Below, in pieces: positions 8,811 to 17,666 of a stretch of 64,000 nt of DNA (positions are counted from its first letter, which is position 1; each line of letters begins with the position of its first letter). Below the pieces are notes generated by a model that was not told where the DNA came from, did no database searches, and was given only the letters and a program-made list of their open reading frames with translations. The stretch covers positions 6,600-70,599 of the forward strand of contig DASPOF010000065.1 in NCBI GenBank assembly GCA_035626155.1, given 5' to 3'. The stretch is from DASPOF01 sp035626155 (GTDB taxonomy: Bacteria > Desulfobacterota > Binatia > Binatales > Binataceae). The position numbers and the translations under genes were made by a program.

Positions 8811-9566
8811 TCAAGCCGCTACCTTAGCCGTACCCTGCATCGCCGGGAGGGCGGGGTTACAGACAAAGCGAATCTTCGGCATGGTCACGTCTGCGGTCGC
8901 GAAGCTCGCCATGATCGGATTCGTGAGCCGCAGATGATTGCCGGCGCCGAACGCATCGTTGTCGAGCGTCACGACCCTGGGCCTCCCGCGCTCGCCCTTC
9001 GTGAACGTGTACTCGGGATCAACCTGCACCAGGACGAGGTCGTTATCCTCGCGATTGCGCGCCAGATGCATACTGGCGATGTACTGGATATCGGCACCGG
9101 AAATCAAATCGCGGTCGGTGAGTTCGATCTCGAGCGCCGGCCGCCCGCCCGCCACCACTTTGCCAATCACGCGGTCGTGGCGGAGGATCATGCTGACTTC
9201 ACCCGGCGCGACCGGATAGCCCCATCGCGACGCCATCTCGCGCCGCGCCGCCTCGCTGTTGCAATAGCTGCGCAGCACGAATCCGCGCGGACGCACGCCG
9301 GCGCGTCCGGCAATCCGCACCTCTCCGGTCGAGAACGCGCCCACCGGGCTATCCGGATAATGCGTCACGTTGATGATGCAGTATGCCGGAATCACCGGAT
9401 GCATCGTGCGCGGGAGCAGGGCGTCGGCCGGCTCGTCGTCGATTTCCCAGTGCAGCTCCAGAATCTGCGCGCCTTTGAGCAACCAGCGGTCCGTGCCGTA
9501 GCCATCAATCACTGGCGCGGATTTGCCCCAGATGGAAAGGTCGAGCGTTCCGTAGCGTGGTGGCAT
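8811..9566 (-). CDS. Acetoacetate-decarboxylase-family protein, catalytic lysine not evident
   Basis: A 251-aa protein of the acetoacetate decarboxylase fold (N-terminal PPRYG, central GEVRIAG, and the REMASRWGYP segment at about 109-118). In true decarboxylases that segment continues with a lysine pair, one of which forms the Schiff base. Here it reads GYPVAPGEV with no lysine, so decarboxylation by the usual mechanism looks unlikely; a hydratase or aldolase-like role, as in other members of the superfamily, is possible. Its ATG overlaps the TGA of the upstream LLM oxidoreductase gene (ATGA), so the two are translationally coupled and likely act together. Confidence 0.8.
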   Translation of the reverse strand: MPPRYGTLDLSIWGKSAPVIDGYGTDRWLLKGAQILELHWEIDDEPADALLPRTMHPVIPAYCIINVTHYPDSPVGAFSTGEVRIAGRAGVRPRGFVLRSYCNSEAARREMASRWGYPVAPGEVSMILRHDRVIGKVVAGGRPALEIELTDRDLISGADIQYIASMHLARNREDNDLVLVQVDPEYTFTKGERGRPRVVTLDNDAFGAGNHLRLTNPIMASFATADVTMPKIRFVCNPALPAMQGTAKVAA

Positions 9567-10678
9567 CAGCGTCCTCCCGCGGCGGCCGCCGCAACATCAG
9601 CCGCCGGCTGGAAGTGAGGCATCACTTCCTTCGCGAACAGGCGCAGACTCGCCAGCACCTGTTCCTGCGGGGCGGCCTCCAGGGAATTGAGCAGGAAGTT
9701 TACCTGGTCGACCCCGACCGCCTCCCACTTTTTCAACTCGCGCAGGATGCGCGCCGGATTCCCGATCGCGATTCCCTCGGGCGCGCCGGACTCATCGCCC
9801 GGGCCCGCCGCTTCCTGCCTGAGCGCGGGCAGCAATCCAAGCGACGGATAGGACTTGGTCGGGTACGCCTCGCGCGCGGCCAGCAGTTGCGCAGCGAGAT
9901 AGTTGAACGCGCCCGCGATGCGCCGCCCGGTTGCGACTCCCGCCGCGTCGTCCTCGTGGCAAAAGAGGAAGTTCACGGTCGCGACCTGCTCGTTCACGAA
10001 GGCGCCGACCGGTTCACAATTGCGAATGATCTTGCGATACCGTTTGACCTTCTCGTCCTGCTCCTTGAAACCGCCGAAGGTGAGGCCGAGGCTTCCCATA
10101 CCGCGCTCGGCGGCGTCGATTTCGGTGCCCGGGCTCGTCACCGCAACCCACATCGGGGGATGCGGCTTCTGGTAGGGTTTCGGAATGATCGTCCGCTGCG
10201 GCATCGACCACGATCGTCCCTGATACGAATAGCGTTCCTGCGTCCACATCCTGGGCAGGCAATGGACGAACTCGTCCCACGTCTTCTTGGTCTCATCGGG
10301 ATTGGCGCGAAAGCCGCCGAGCTCGGTCCAGGTCGCCGAGCGTCCGGTGCCGACTTCCAGCCGTCCGCCCGAGAGGATATCGAGGACTGCGGTGCGCTCG
10401 GCGATTTTGATCGGATGATTGAACTCGGGAACGCACACGATGATTCCGTGGCCGACGCGGATGTTCCTGGTCACCATCGCGCACGCCGTCAGGAACAGCT
10501 CGGGCGCTGGGCAGTGCGAATACTCTTCCAGGAAGTGATGCTCGACCGCCCAGACGTTCGAGAAGCCCAGCTCGTCGGCGAGCTTCACCTGCTCGATGCA
10601 GCGGTCGTACACGGTTTTTTCGCTCTCGCGAGTCCATGGGCGCGGCACCGAGATTTCGTAGAAGATCCCGAACTTCAT
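9566..10678 (-). CDS. LLM-class (bacterial luciferase-like) flavin-dependent oxidoreductase
   Basis: A 370-aa TIM-barrel monooxygenase or dehydrogenase using FMN or F420. It begins MKFGIFYEISVPRPW. It has the family motifs WAVEHHFLEEYSHCPAPELFL (about 44-64), GHGIIVCVPEFNHPIKIAERTA (about 77-98) and SGGRLEVGTGRS (about 103-114). A GXXXXE-type loop and a terminal helical region complete the normal length. It overlaps the downstream acetoacetate-decarboxylase-like gene by one base, and the MFS carrier gene lies 119 bases upstream on the same strand. Together they suggest uptake followed by oxidation of a small organic substrate. The cofactor choice cannot be settled by eye. Confidence 0.9.
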   Translation of the reverse strand: MKFGIFYEISVPRPWTRESEKTVYDRCIEQVKLADELGFSNVWAVEHHFLEEYSHCPAPELFLTACAMVTRNIRVGHGIIVCVPEFNHPIKIAERTAVLDILSGGRLEVGTGRSATWTELGGFRANPDETKKTWDEFVHCLPRMWTQERYSYQGRSWSMPQRTIIPKPYQKPHPPMWVAVTSPGTEIDAAERGMGSLGLTFGGFKEQDEKVKRYRKIIRNCEPVGAFVNEQVATVNFLFCHEDDAAGVATGRRIAGAFNYLAAQLLAAREAYPTKSYPSLGLLPALRQEAAGPGDESGAPEGIAIGNPARILRELKKWEAVGVDQVNFLLNSLEAAPQEQVLASLRLFAKEVMPHFQPAADVAAAAAGGR

Positions 10679-10797
10679 AGGTCCACCTCCCGCCTACCGC
10701 TCGTTTAACGTAAGCGCACGGGTAGCGGAAGTCAGAATTTTTTTGGGGAGAGGGCCGTCCGCGCTAACAACTCATCGCGGCGTCTGAGCGGCGGAGC

Positions 10798-12030
10798 TCA
10801 GCCGCCCGCCCCGGCGTGAAGCGCCGACCCTTTGCGCTCGCCACCAGCCATGATCACGATTGCTGCGACGATCAACACAATCGTCGCGACCATCGCAAGC
10901 GCGCCGGCGTAACCCATGCGCTCGGCCAGAAGCGCCTCGCCGAAGGCCGCCGACGATGCGAACAGAACACCGAGCTGATAGGCGAAGCCGGAGAATAGCC
11001 CGCGCACTTCCGGCGGAGAAAGCTCCGCGAGATGGGCCGGGATGACGCCCCACGCGCCCTGCACCATGAACTGCATCAGGAACGCCCCCACCGCCAGCAT
11101 CGCGAGCGTGCTTGGATAAATCCATGCGGGCACGATGAGCGCGCCGAGTATCGCCGCGGTCGCCATCGACCGGCGCCGGCCCCATCGATCAGAGAGATAG
11201 CCGAAGATGAGGCCGCCGGAGAGCGCGCCGACGTTATAAATAAGCGCAATCGTCGCAACCGTGCGCGAGTCCAGTCCGCGCTGCTTCTGAAGGAACGTCG
11301 GGTACAGATCCTGAGTCCCGTGCGAGATGAAGTTCATCATCGTCATCAGCACGACCAGGTACACGAACGAGGGCAGGTTCGCGCGAATCGCGCCCACGAT
11401 CTCGCCCGCGCCCGGCCGCGTCCGCTCCCACGCCTCGGACTCGGGCACCTTGGCGAAAATGTAGAGCGTCAGCAGGGCAGGGACGCCGCCCAGGAAAAAC
11501 AGCGCGCGCCACCCGAAACGGGGGAAAACGAAAAAGTACGCGGCGGCCGCCAGCAGGTAGCCGACCGCGTAACCCTCCTGGAGCAGCCCGGAGAAAAATC
11601 CGCGCGAACGCGCGGACACCGCCTCCATCGCGAGCGATGCGCCCACACCCCATTCGCCGCCCATCCCGGCTCCGTACAGCGCGCGCAGCACGAGGAAGGT
11701 CCGGTACGACGGCGCAAGCCCGCTCAGCACTTCGACCACCGAGTAGAACATGATGTCCGCCATCAGCGGCACGCGCCGCCCGTAACGGTCGGCGATCCAT
11801 CCGAAGATAAGCGCGCCGAGCGGGCGGAACGCGAGCGTCGCGGTGATCGTCAGTGCGATATCGGCGATCGAGCAGTGGAATTCGCGCGCGATCGTCGGGA
11901 GCACAAAGACGAGCACGAAAAAATCGAACGCATCGAGCGCCCAGCCGAGGAAGCTCGCGACGAGAGTGTGCGCGGCCTCCGATCGCGAGAGTGGACGTGG
12001 GGCGGCGGTACCGGCGGCATGTTCATCCAT
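10798..12030 (-). CDS. MFS transporter, metabolite:H+ symporter (sialate/aromatic acid type)
   Basis: A 410-aa inner-membrane carrier with about twelve hydrophobic segments. The first segment contains LDAFDFFVLVFVLP, typical of the NanT/PcaK-like symporters. The loop 2-3 signature GWIADRYGRRVPL is near residues 76-88, and its second-half copy GYLSDRWGRRRSM is near 271-283. GAGMGGEWGVGASL near 122 matches the sialic-acid/aromatic-acid transporter subgroup. It lies upstream of and co-directional with the LLM and decarboxylase-like genes, so a carboxylic acid that feeds those enzymes is a fair guess at substrate. Confidence 0.88.
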   Translation of the reverse strand: MDEHAAGTAAPRPLSRSEAAHTLVASFLGWALDAFDFFVLVFVLPTIAREFHCSIADIALTITATLAFRPLGALIFGWIADRYGRRVPLMADIMFYSVVEVLSGLAPSYRTFLVLRALYGAGMGGEWGVGASLAMEAVSARSRGFFSGLLQEGYAVGYLLAAAAYFFVFPRFGWRALFFLGGVPALLTLYIFAKVPESEAWERTRPGAGEIVGAIRANLPSFVYLVVLMTMMNFISHGTQDLYPTFLQKQRGLDSRTVATIALIYNVGALSGGLIFGYLSDRWGRRRSMATAAILGALIVPAWIYPSTLAMLAVGAFLMQFMVQGAWGVIPAHLAELSPPEVRGLFSGFAYQLGVLFASSAAFGEALLAERMGYAGALAMVATIVLIVAAIVIMAGGERKGSALHAGAGG

Positions 12031-12140
12031 GGCGTGCGATGTTTAGTCCAAGTCGCAGGCGCGGGAAAGCTCCCGGCACGTGCCGCCGACTGTCCTGCGA
12101 GCGTTCAAACTGGGCTTCGCCTGAAGAATCTTCCGCGCTC

Positions 12141-12605
12141 TCACGCCGGCTCGCTTGCCGGAAGCAGGAACGGCTTCCCCTTGGGCACGAGCATGAAGAA
12201 AAGGATCGATGCGGGCGCGGTAGTGCTCAGGTTGCGCGAGACTCGATGCAATGCGTGCGGCGGAGCGTACCAGAGTTCGCCCTGGCGGTAGCTCCCGACG
12301 GCTCCGGGAGCGACCTGAATCTCGACTCGGCCCGAGAGGACGTAACCGATTGCGGAACCGGGATGGCGATGCGGCGCGGAGGCGGCGCCCGGCGCGAAGT
12401 CGAACCGGACGACCACCGCATTGGCGTCCTTGACCTCCTCGAGCGGGTAGTCGAAGAGCTTCTTCATCGTGACGCCCGTGCCGAGGGACGGCGCGGCCTG
12501 CGTCTGCGCGGTCTCCGCCGCAGCCGCAAGCCCCGCCAGCATCATCGATCCGAATGCCGCCGATCCGATGCCTAGAGACTTCATCATTTCGCGTCGCGTG
12601 AGCAT
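12141..12605 (-). CDS. Exported single-domain cupin
   Basis: A 154-aa beta-barrel protein. I start it at the ATG at 12605 (MLTRREMMKSLGIGS), preceded by GAGGCAG, because this gives a clean export signal with an RR pair and hydrophobic core ending in LAAAAET. The longer frame to 12692 would bury the signal. The cupin motif near residues 80-100 is HRHPGSAIGYVLSG, with two histidines suited to metal binding; the second conserved box (PPHALHRV) adds a further histidine. It may bind a transition metal in the periplasm, possibly via the Tat route. It lies 110 bases upstream of the MFS gene on the same strand. Confidence 0.8.
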   Translation of the reverse strand: MLTRREMMKSLGIGSAAFGSMMLAGLAAAAETAQTQAAPSLGTGVTMKKLFDYPLEEVKDANAVVVRFDFAPGAASAPHRHPGSAIGYVLSGRVEIQVAPGAVGSYRQGELWYAPPHALHRVSRNLSTTAPASILFFMLVPKGKPFLLPASEPA

Positions 12606-12724
12606 GGTTTCTGCCTCGTGGTGGCCAGCGCCTGACGAGATATGCGTGCGAAGGTATTCGGGATGATGCGGTATTGCATCTGAATTACCCACTGCGTGCT
12701 GTTATCAATACTCAGTCGCGATGA

Positions 12725-13627
12725 TCATCTAAGTCCCCCGCCGGGTAATTTCGGATCGTAAATCGGACGGTCCATCGGCCTCGTTTTCAGAGCGCCCGCC
12801 CGCAGCGCATGAAGCCGATCCCATGCGATATCGATATATCGTTGAACGATATCGCATCCGTACGCGGACCGTCCGTGCTTCACTGCGGCGATCGCGGATG
12901 ATCCCACGCCGAGGTACGGGTCGAATACGCAGTCGTCGGGATCCGTCAGCGACAACACGAGGCGCTCGACGAGTTCGACCGGGAATTGGCACGGATGCTC
13001 GGTCTTCTCGATGTGGTTGTGCTTGACGTTCGGGATGTCCCACAAATCGCCGGGGTTCTTTCCGAGCGGATTGCACGAGAGCTTGCCGGCGTTGGGGCCT
13101 TTGAATTGCCTCTTGTTCGGATATTTCTGAGGTACTCGGATTGGGTCCAGGTTGAATACGTAGTCATCTCCCTTTGTGAACCAGAGCAGAGTCTCGTACC
13201 TGCCCGACAGGCGCTTCGAGCAGTGCAGTCCGTGCTCGAAATGCCAGATGACTCGATTGCGGAGTCTGAGGCCGTGAGTCTTGAATACTGGATAGAGCGC
13301 AGTGTCGAGCGGAACGATCTCGCCGCCATCCACGTGATTCCCGACCTGCCAGCAAATCGAGCCGCGGCCATCCAGCAACCGGACGCACTCCGCGATCACT
13401 TGCCTCTGCTCGGTCAGATAATCGTTCAGGAGCCGGCGGCGCTCGTAGGATTTTCCGATGTTGTAGGGAGGCGAGGTTACGATCAGCCTGAAGATGCCGT
13501 CGGGGAGCGCGCGCATGAAATCCAGGTTGTCGCGGCACTCGATGACGACCGCGGCGGGATCGAATTTTTCGGGTTCCTCGGCCGGATCGGCCGGCAATTC
13601 GGCAGGCCTGCCACCACGCATCAGCAT
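12725..13627 (-). CDS. Orphan beta-class DNA methyltransferase (N4-cytosine or N6-adenine)
   Basis: Site-specific amino-methyltransferase of 300 aa. I chose the ATG at 13627 (MLMRGGRPAE), which has GAGGGG about 9 bases upstream. The longer frame to 13816 adds an Arg-rich stretch from a very GC-rich upstream region and is unlikely. The catalytic motif IV TSPPYN is at about 51-56 and the SAM motif I FDPYLGVGSS at about 235-244. Catalytic before SAM motif gives the beta order. No restriction endonuclease gene is adjacent, so it is probably a solitary regulatory or protective methylase. TSPPY fits N4-cytosine slightly better, but adenine is possible. Confidence 0.88.
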   Translation of the reverse strand: MLMRGGRPAELPADPAEEPEKFDPAAVVIECRDNLDFMRALPDGIFRLIVTSPPYNIGKSYERRRLLNDYLTEQRQVIAECVRLLDGRGSICWQVGNHVDGGEIVPLDTALYPVFKTHGLRLRNRVIWHFEHGLHCSKRLSGRYETLLWFTKGDDYVFNLDPIRVPQKYPNKRQFKGPNAGKLSCNPLGKNPGDLWDIPNVKHNHIEKTEHPCQFPVELVERLVLSLTDPDDCVFDPYLGVGSSAIAAVKHGRSAYGCDIVQRYIDIAWDRLHALRAGALKTRPMDRPIYDPKLPGGGLR

Positions 13628-13910
13628 CCCCACGTCCCCTCGCGTTCGCGAGCAACGCCAGGCTCCCGCTAAAGTACGGCCCCGCCGACGGCTTATCAAG
13701 GACCGCGCGCGCCGCGCGCGCGCAGGAATAACAGCCAAAAAGGGCGCGCGCGCAATCGAATCAAACCGGCTCGCCACCCACGCGAGCTTCTCCTTGACTG
13801 CAAATCTCCGCGCCACCTATAGTTGCCCATAGAAGTCCATTAATTGCTCCCGCCATCGAGCGAGCGGGCGCAAACCCAATCCCGGCAAGGGAATTTGCAC
13901 TGGTTACGAG

Positions 13911-14615
13911 ATGAAAAGACGCGAAGAAATGACCCTGATGGAACGTCTGTACCTGCCGGAGATCGTGAGGGGTATCGCGGTCACGAACTTCCGCCTGTTC
14001 CGCAACCTCGGCCTTCACGTCGCCCATTCGCTCGGGTTCGCCAAGGACAGGCGCGCGGCGGCGACGATGCAATATCCCGAGGAGCGCAAGCGCTATCCCG
14101 ATTACTTCCGCGGGAGCCATCGCCTGACGCTCCGCGAGGACGGCGCGGTGCGATGCACCGCGTGCTACCTGTGCGCGACCGCATGCCCGGCCCAGTGCAT
14201 CTACATCGAGGCGGGCGAATCGCCCGATCCTCATATCGAGAAATTCCCGCTCCGCTACGAAATCGACACGCTGCGATGCATCTACTGCGGACTGTGCGTC
14301 GAGGCGTGCCCGTGCGACGCGATCCGGATGGACACGTACGTGCATCCGCGCATCTGGGGCTTCGACCGCAAGGACTTCGTCGAGACCAAGGAGATGCTGA
14401 TGCATCGCTCGCACGTGCTCGCCGAGAAGGGCCGCGACGGGAACATGCAAGAGATGCTCGCGTGGTATCGCGAGCAGAGCGAGCAGGTCTTCAATCCCGA
14501 GCGTCCCGAGCTCAAGACTTACACGGAGCGCGAGCTGCCCAAGCATTTCGAGGAGTTCCCCGAGGTGACCGAGCTTGCCGCGGTCGATCGCCATCACGCG
14601 CGCAACGGACGCTGA
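13911..14615 (+). CDS. nuoI: NuoI-like NADH-quinone oxidoreductase subunit I
   Basis: A 234-aa peripheral iron-sulfur subunit that carries electrons inside complex I toward quinone. Two [4Fe-4S] motifs are complete: Cys82-x2-Cys85-x2-Cys88-x3-Cys92 and Cys123-x2-Cys126-x2-Cys129-x3-Cys133. The N-terminal ERLYLPEIVRGIAVTNFRLFRN matches NuoI. The C-terminal extension (about 165-234, charged) is somewhat long for the family. No other nuo gene lies within the window, so this is a stand-alone copy: either the only nuoI, separated from its operon, or a paralogue serving another membrane oxidoreductase. Confidence 0.9.
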   Translation: MKRREEMTLMERLYLPEIVRGIAVTNFRLFRNLGLHVAHSLGFAKDRRAAATMQYPEERKRYPDYFRGSHRLTLREDGAVRCTACYLCATACPAQCIYIEAGESPDPHIEKFPLRYEIDTLRCIYCGLCVEACPCDAIRMDTYVHPRIWGFDRKDFVETKEMLMHRSHVLAEKGRDGNMQEMLAWYREQSEQVFNPERPELKTYTERELPKHFEEFPEVTELAAVDRHHARNGR

Positions 14616-14735
14616 CCTATGGCGTCGATCGGGATTGCCCCGGCGCCGCGCGGCGCGAACAATCCCCCATGCGGGGAAGGTTCGATTTGATATAAAGTTG
14701 ATTTGGCGGGTCGAGCGCGCCCGCAGAGGTGCCAG

Positions 14736-16046
14736 ATGACGCAGATCGAAGCCGCACGCAAGGGAATCATCACCCCGCAGATGGCCGAAGTGGCCGAGGA
14801 CGAGGGTCTTGCGGGCGAAGAAATCCGCGCGCTGGTCGCGACCGGCGAGGTCGTCATCCCGCGCAATACCCATCACGAATTCCGCGCGATCGGCGTGGGC
14901 AAGAACCTGCGCACCAAGGTCAACGCCAACATCGGCGCATCGAATTTCCATCAACTCATCGAAGAAGAGATCGAGAAGCTCTACACCGCGGTGCGCTTCG
15001 GCGCCGACTCAATCATGGACCTCTCGACCGGGACCGATCTCGATCGGATTCGCGTCGAGCTGGTCTCGCGATGTCCGGTGATGGTCGGGACGGTGCCGAT
15101 TTACCAGGTCGCGAGCGACCACTCGATCATGGAACTCGATGCGTCCTACTTTCTCGAGGTGATCGAGCGGCAGGCGCGCCAGGGCGTCGATTTTATGACG
15201 CTCCATTGCGGCGTGACGAAGGCATCGGTCAAGTGGCTGCGCGGCGCAAGCCGCATCGAGGGCATCGTGTCGCGCGGCGGCGCGCTGCACGCGGCGTGGA
15301 TCGAGCGCACCGGCAAGGAGAATCCGCTCTACGAGCACTACGATGAGGTCTGCGCGATTCTGCGCGAGCACGATGTGACCATCTCGCTCGGCGACGGACT
15401 GCGCCCGGGCGCGACCGGCGATGCGACCGATCGGGGCCAGATCGGAGAGTTGCTCGTGCTGGGAGAGCTGACCGAACGCGCTCGCGCGCTCGGGGTGCAG
15501 GTGATGATCGAGGGGCCGGGGCACGTGCCGCTCGATCAAGTCGAGGCCAACGTGAAGCTGGAGAAGCGGGTCTGCGCGGGCGCGCCGTTCTACGTGCTCG
15601 GCCCGCTGACCTGCGACGTTGCGCCTGGCTACGACCACATCACGGGCGCGATCGGCGGCGCGGCTGCGGCCGCGGCGGGCACCGACTTTCTGTGCTACGT
15701 CACGCCGGCAGAGCATCTTCGCCTCCCGGACATCGACGATGTCCGCGAGGGTGTAATCGCGACCCGGATAGCGGCGCACTCGGGCGATCTCGTCAAGGGC
15801 GTGCGCGGGGCCAAGGTCTGGAACGATCAGATGTCGCGCTACCGCAAGGCGCTCAACTGGCCGGGGATGTACGCGATGGCGATGGACCCGGACAAGGCGC
15901 GCCGTTACAAGGAAGAAAGCGAAGCGGCGGGCTCGAACGTCTGCAGCATGTGCGGCTCGCTCTGCTCGATCAACATCGACAACGCGGCGATCAAGTTCAC
16001 GAGCCGGCGCGTGCTCGCCGAGGCGGAGACTCGCGCCGCAAGCTGA
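14736..16046 (+). CDS. thiC: Phosphomethylpyrimidine synthase
   Basis: Radical-SAM enzyme (436 aa) that rearranges aminoimidazole ribotide to hydroxymethylpyrimidine phosphate in thiamine synthesis. The ATG at 14736 follows AGAGGTG; the upstream TTG at 14703 is less likely. The conserved core includes FGADSIMDLSTG, MTLHCGVT, SLGDGLRPG and VMIEGPGHVPL. The C-terminal cluster motif is Cys403-x2-Cys406-x3-Cys410, one residue shorter in the second gap than the CX2CX4C of E. coli ThiC, as in the short form of the enzyme. The 120 bases upstream contain no recognisable TPP riboswitch. A rhodanese-ThiF gene follows and could serve thiamine sulfur chemistry. Confidence 0.96.
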   Translation: MTQIEAARKGIITPQMAEVAEDEGLAGEEIRALVATGEVVIPRNTHHEFRAIGVGKNLRTKVNANIGASNFHQLIEEEIEKLYTAVRFGADSIMDLSTGTDLDRIRVELVSRCPVMVGTVPIYQVASDHSIMELDASYFLEVIERQARQGVDFMTLHCGVTKASVKWLRGASRIEGIVSRGGALHAAWIERTGKENPLYEHYDEVCAILREHDVTISLGDGLRPGATGDATDRGQIGELLVLGELTERARALGVQVMIEGPGHVPLDQVEANVKLEKRVCAGAPFYVLGPLTCDVAPGYDHITGAIGGAAAAAAGTDFLCYVTPAEHLRLPDIDDVREGVIATRIAAHSGDLVKGVRGAKVWNDQMSRYRKALNWPGMYAMAMDPDKARRYKEESEAAGSNVCSMCGSLCSINIDNAAIKFTSRRVLAEAETRAAS

Positions 16047-16228
16047 CCATGCGCGCATCGCGCAGGCCGCACCGGCGCGCGACGCCGTCCTCGGCCGCGA
16101 CCGCCGCCACCTGCGCCGCGCGTCCTCCACGACGTCATACTTCGCGCGGGCGCGGCGGGCAGGCGCTTCGCGACGGTTCTTGAATGCAGGGAAATTAGTA
16201 TCCGCCCGATGGCGCAACGGTTGAATCT

Positions 16229-17464
16229 ATGGCGAAGACATCGAAAAATATCCTCGACGAGGCCCGCGCGCAGGTAAAGCAGGTTGATATCGACCAGGCG
16301 CGCCAGCTCATGGAGACGCCGGGCGCGGCCGTGATCGACGTGCGCGAGAGCGACGAGTGGCGGCAAGGCCATCTGCCCGACGCGATCGCGCTTCCGCGCG
16401 GCTTCCTCGAACTGCGCATCGAGGAGAAAGTGCCCGATCGCAAGACGCCGCTGATCGTCCATTGCGCATCAGGTACGCGATCGCTGTTCGCGGCGCGCAC
16501 GCTGCGCGAGATGGGCTACGAGAACGTGTACAACATGGCCGGCGGCTTCAACGCATGGAAGGATCGCGGGCTGCCGTGGGTCGCCGATCGCCAGTTCACG
16601 CCCGCCGAGATAACTCGCTACTCGCGCCACTTCGTGATTCCCGAGGTTGGCGAGAAGGGGCAGGCCAAGCTGCTCGATGCCAGGGTGCTGGTGCTAGGAA
16701 TGGGCGCGCTGGGCTCGCCGGTCGCGCTCTATCTTGCGGCCGCCGGCATCGGGACGATCGGGATGGTGGACTTCGACGTGGTCGATCTTTCCAATCTCCA
16801 GCGCCAGATAATTCACACCGTCGATCGAGTGGGCACGGCCAAGACCGAGTCGGCGCAGAAGGCGGTCAACGCGCTCAATCCGGGCGTGAAAGTGATTCGC
16901 CACGACATGCGGCTGACTTCCGAGAACGCGATGGAGACGATCAAAGATTACGACGTCATCGTGAATTGTGGTGACAATTTCCCGGCGCGCTACCTGATCA
17001 ACGATGCGTGCGTGCTGGCCGGAAAGCCGCTCGTCGATGGCGCTATCTACCGCTTCGAGGGCAACGCTACGGTTTTCCATCCTGCCAAGGGCGGGCCGTG
17101 CTACCGATGCCTCTATCCCGAGCCTGCGCCGCCTGACATGGCGCCATCGTGCGCCGAGGCGGGCGTGCTGGGCGCGCTGCCGGGGCTGATCGGATCGATC
17201 GAGGCGCTCGAGACGATCAAGCTGATCATTGGCGCGGGCCATCCGCTGATCGGGCGGATGATTTATTTCGATACCTTGTCGGACACCGATTACGTGCGGA
17301 TTCTCAAGATCAAGCGCGATCCCAAGTGCCCGGTTTGCGGCGACCATCCGACCCAGAAGGGACTCATCGACTACGAGGCGTTCTGCGGCGTCGGCAGCAG
17401 CCCGAACGGAGCGAGCGAGCATTCCGCCACCGGGCCGGCGGCGCATCCGGCGCAAGCCCGGTAG
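16229..17464 (+). CDS. Rhodanese-ThiF/MoeB fusion: sulfur-carrier adenylyltransferase/sulfurtransferase
   Basis: A 411-aa two-domain protein. The N-terminal rhodanese domain (about residues 18-118) has the active loop HCASGTRS with persulfide Cys79. The C-terminal E1 domain (about 128-395) has GMGALG at 157-162, the DLSNLQRQ arginine segment near 185, and two zinc-binding pairs, CYRC near 290 and CPVC near 370. It should adenylate the C-terminal Gly of a ThiS- or MoaD-type carrier and pass sulfur to it. The rhodanese domain comes first here, opposite to MOCS3/MoeZ, where it is last. Its carrier partner is not adjacent; the nearest carrier gene lies about 16 kb away. Confidence 0.92.
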   Translation: MAKTSKNILDEARAQVKQVDIDQARQLMETPGAAVIDVRESDEWRQGHLPDAIALPRGFLELRIEEKVPDRKTPLIVHCASGTRSLFAARTLREMGYENVYNMAGGFNAWKDRGLPWVADRQFTPAEITRYSRHFVIPEVGEKGQAKLLDARVLVLGMGALGSPVALYLAAAGIGTIGMVDFDVVDLSNLQRQIIHTVDRVGTAKTESAQKAVNALNPGVKVIRHDMRLTSENAMETIKDYDVIVNCGDNFPARYLINDACVLAGKPLVDGAIYRFEGNATVFHPAKGGPCYRCLYPEPAPPDMAPSCAEAGVLGALPGLIGSIEALETIKLIIGAGHPLIGRMIYFDTLSDTDYVRILKIKRDPKCPVCGDHPTQKGLIDYEAFCGVGSSPNGASEHSATGPAAHPAQAR

Positions 17465-17666
17465 ATATCGATTCGGCGCGGGCTGCGTCCCGCTCTTCAC
17501 CGAGCGCGATTCGCGCCTCGGCATCCATCGCATCGTGTCGCGCATGTCGCGCGGATTGTCTCACTCGCGCTCCGCGTGCCACCATGCACGCGAGCAGAAT
17601 GTTGGAGGACTGGCGATGGCGCTTGGACCGTTCTACGTTGCTCAGAAACTCAGGCAGGGAGAAGGC

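Noticed and set aside
13660..13800. Long CGCG-rich palindromic stretch upstream of the methyltransferase as a CRISPR or origin
   Set aside because: It has no regular spacer-repeat structure, no DnaA-box cluster and no AT-rich unwinding element; it is simple GC-rich sequence.
14616..14735. Possible TPP riboswitch upstream of thiC
   Set aside because: None of the conserved TPP-aptamer blocks (CTGAGA, ACCTGAT-type) is present in these 120 bases.
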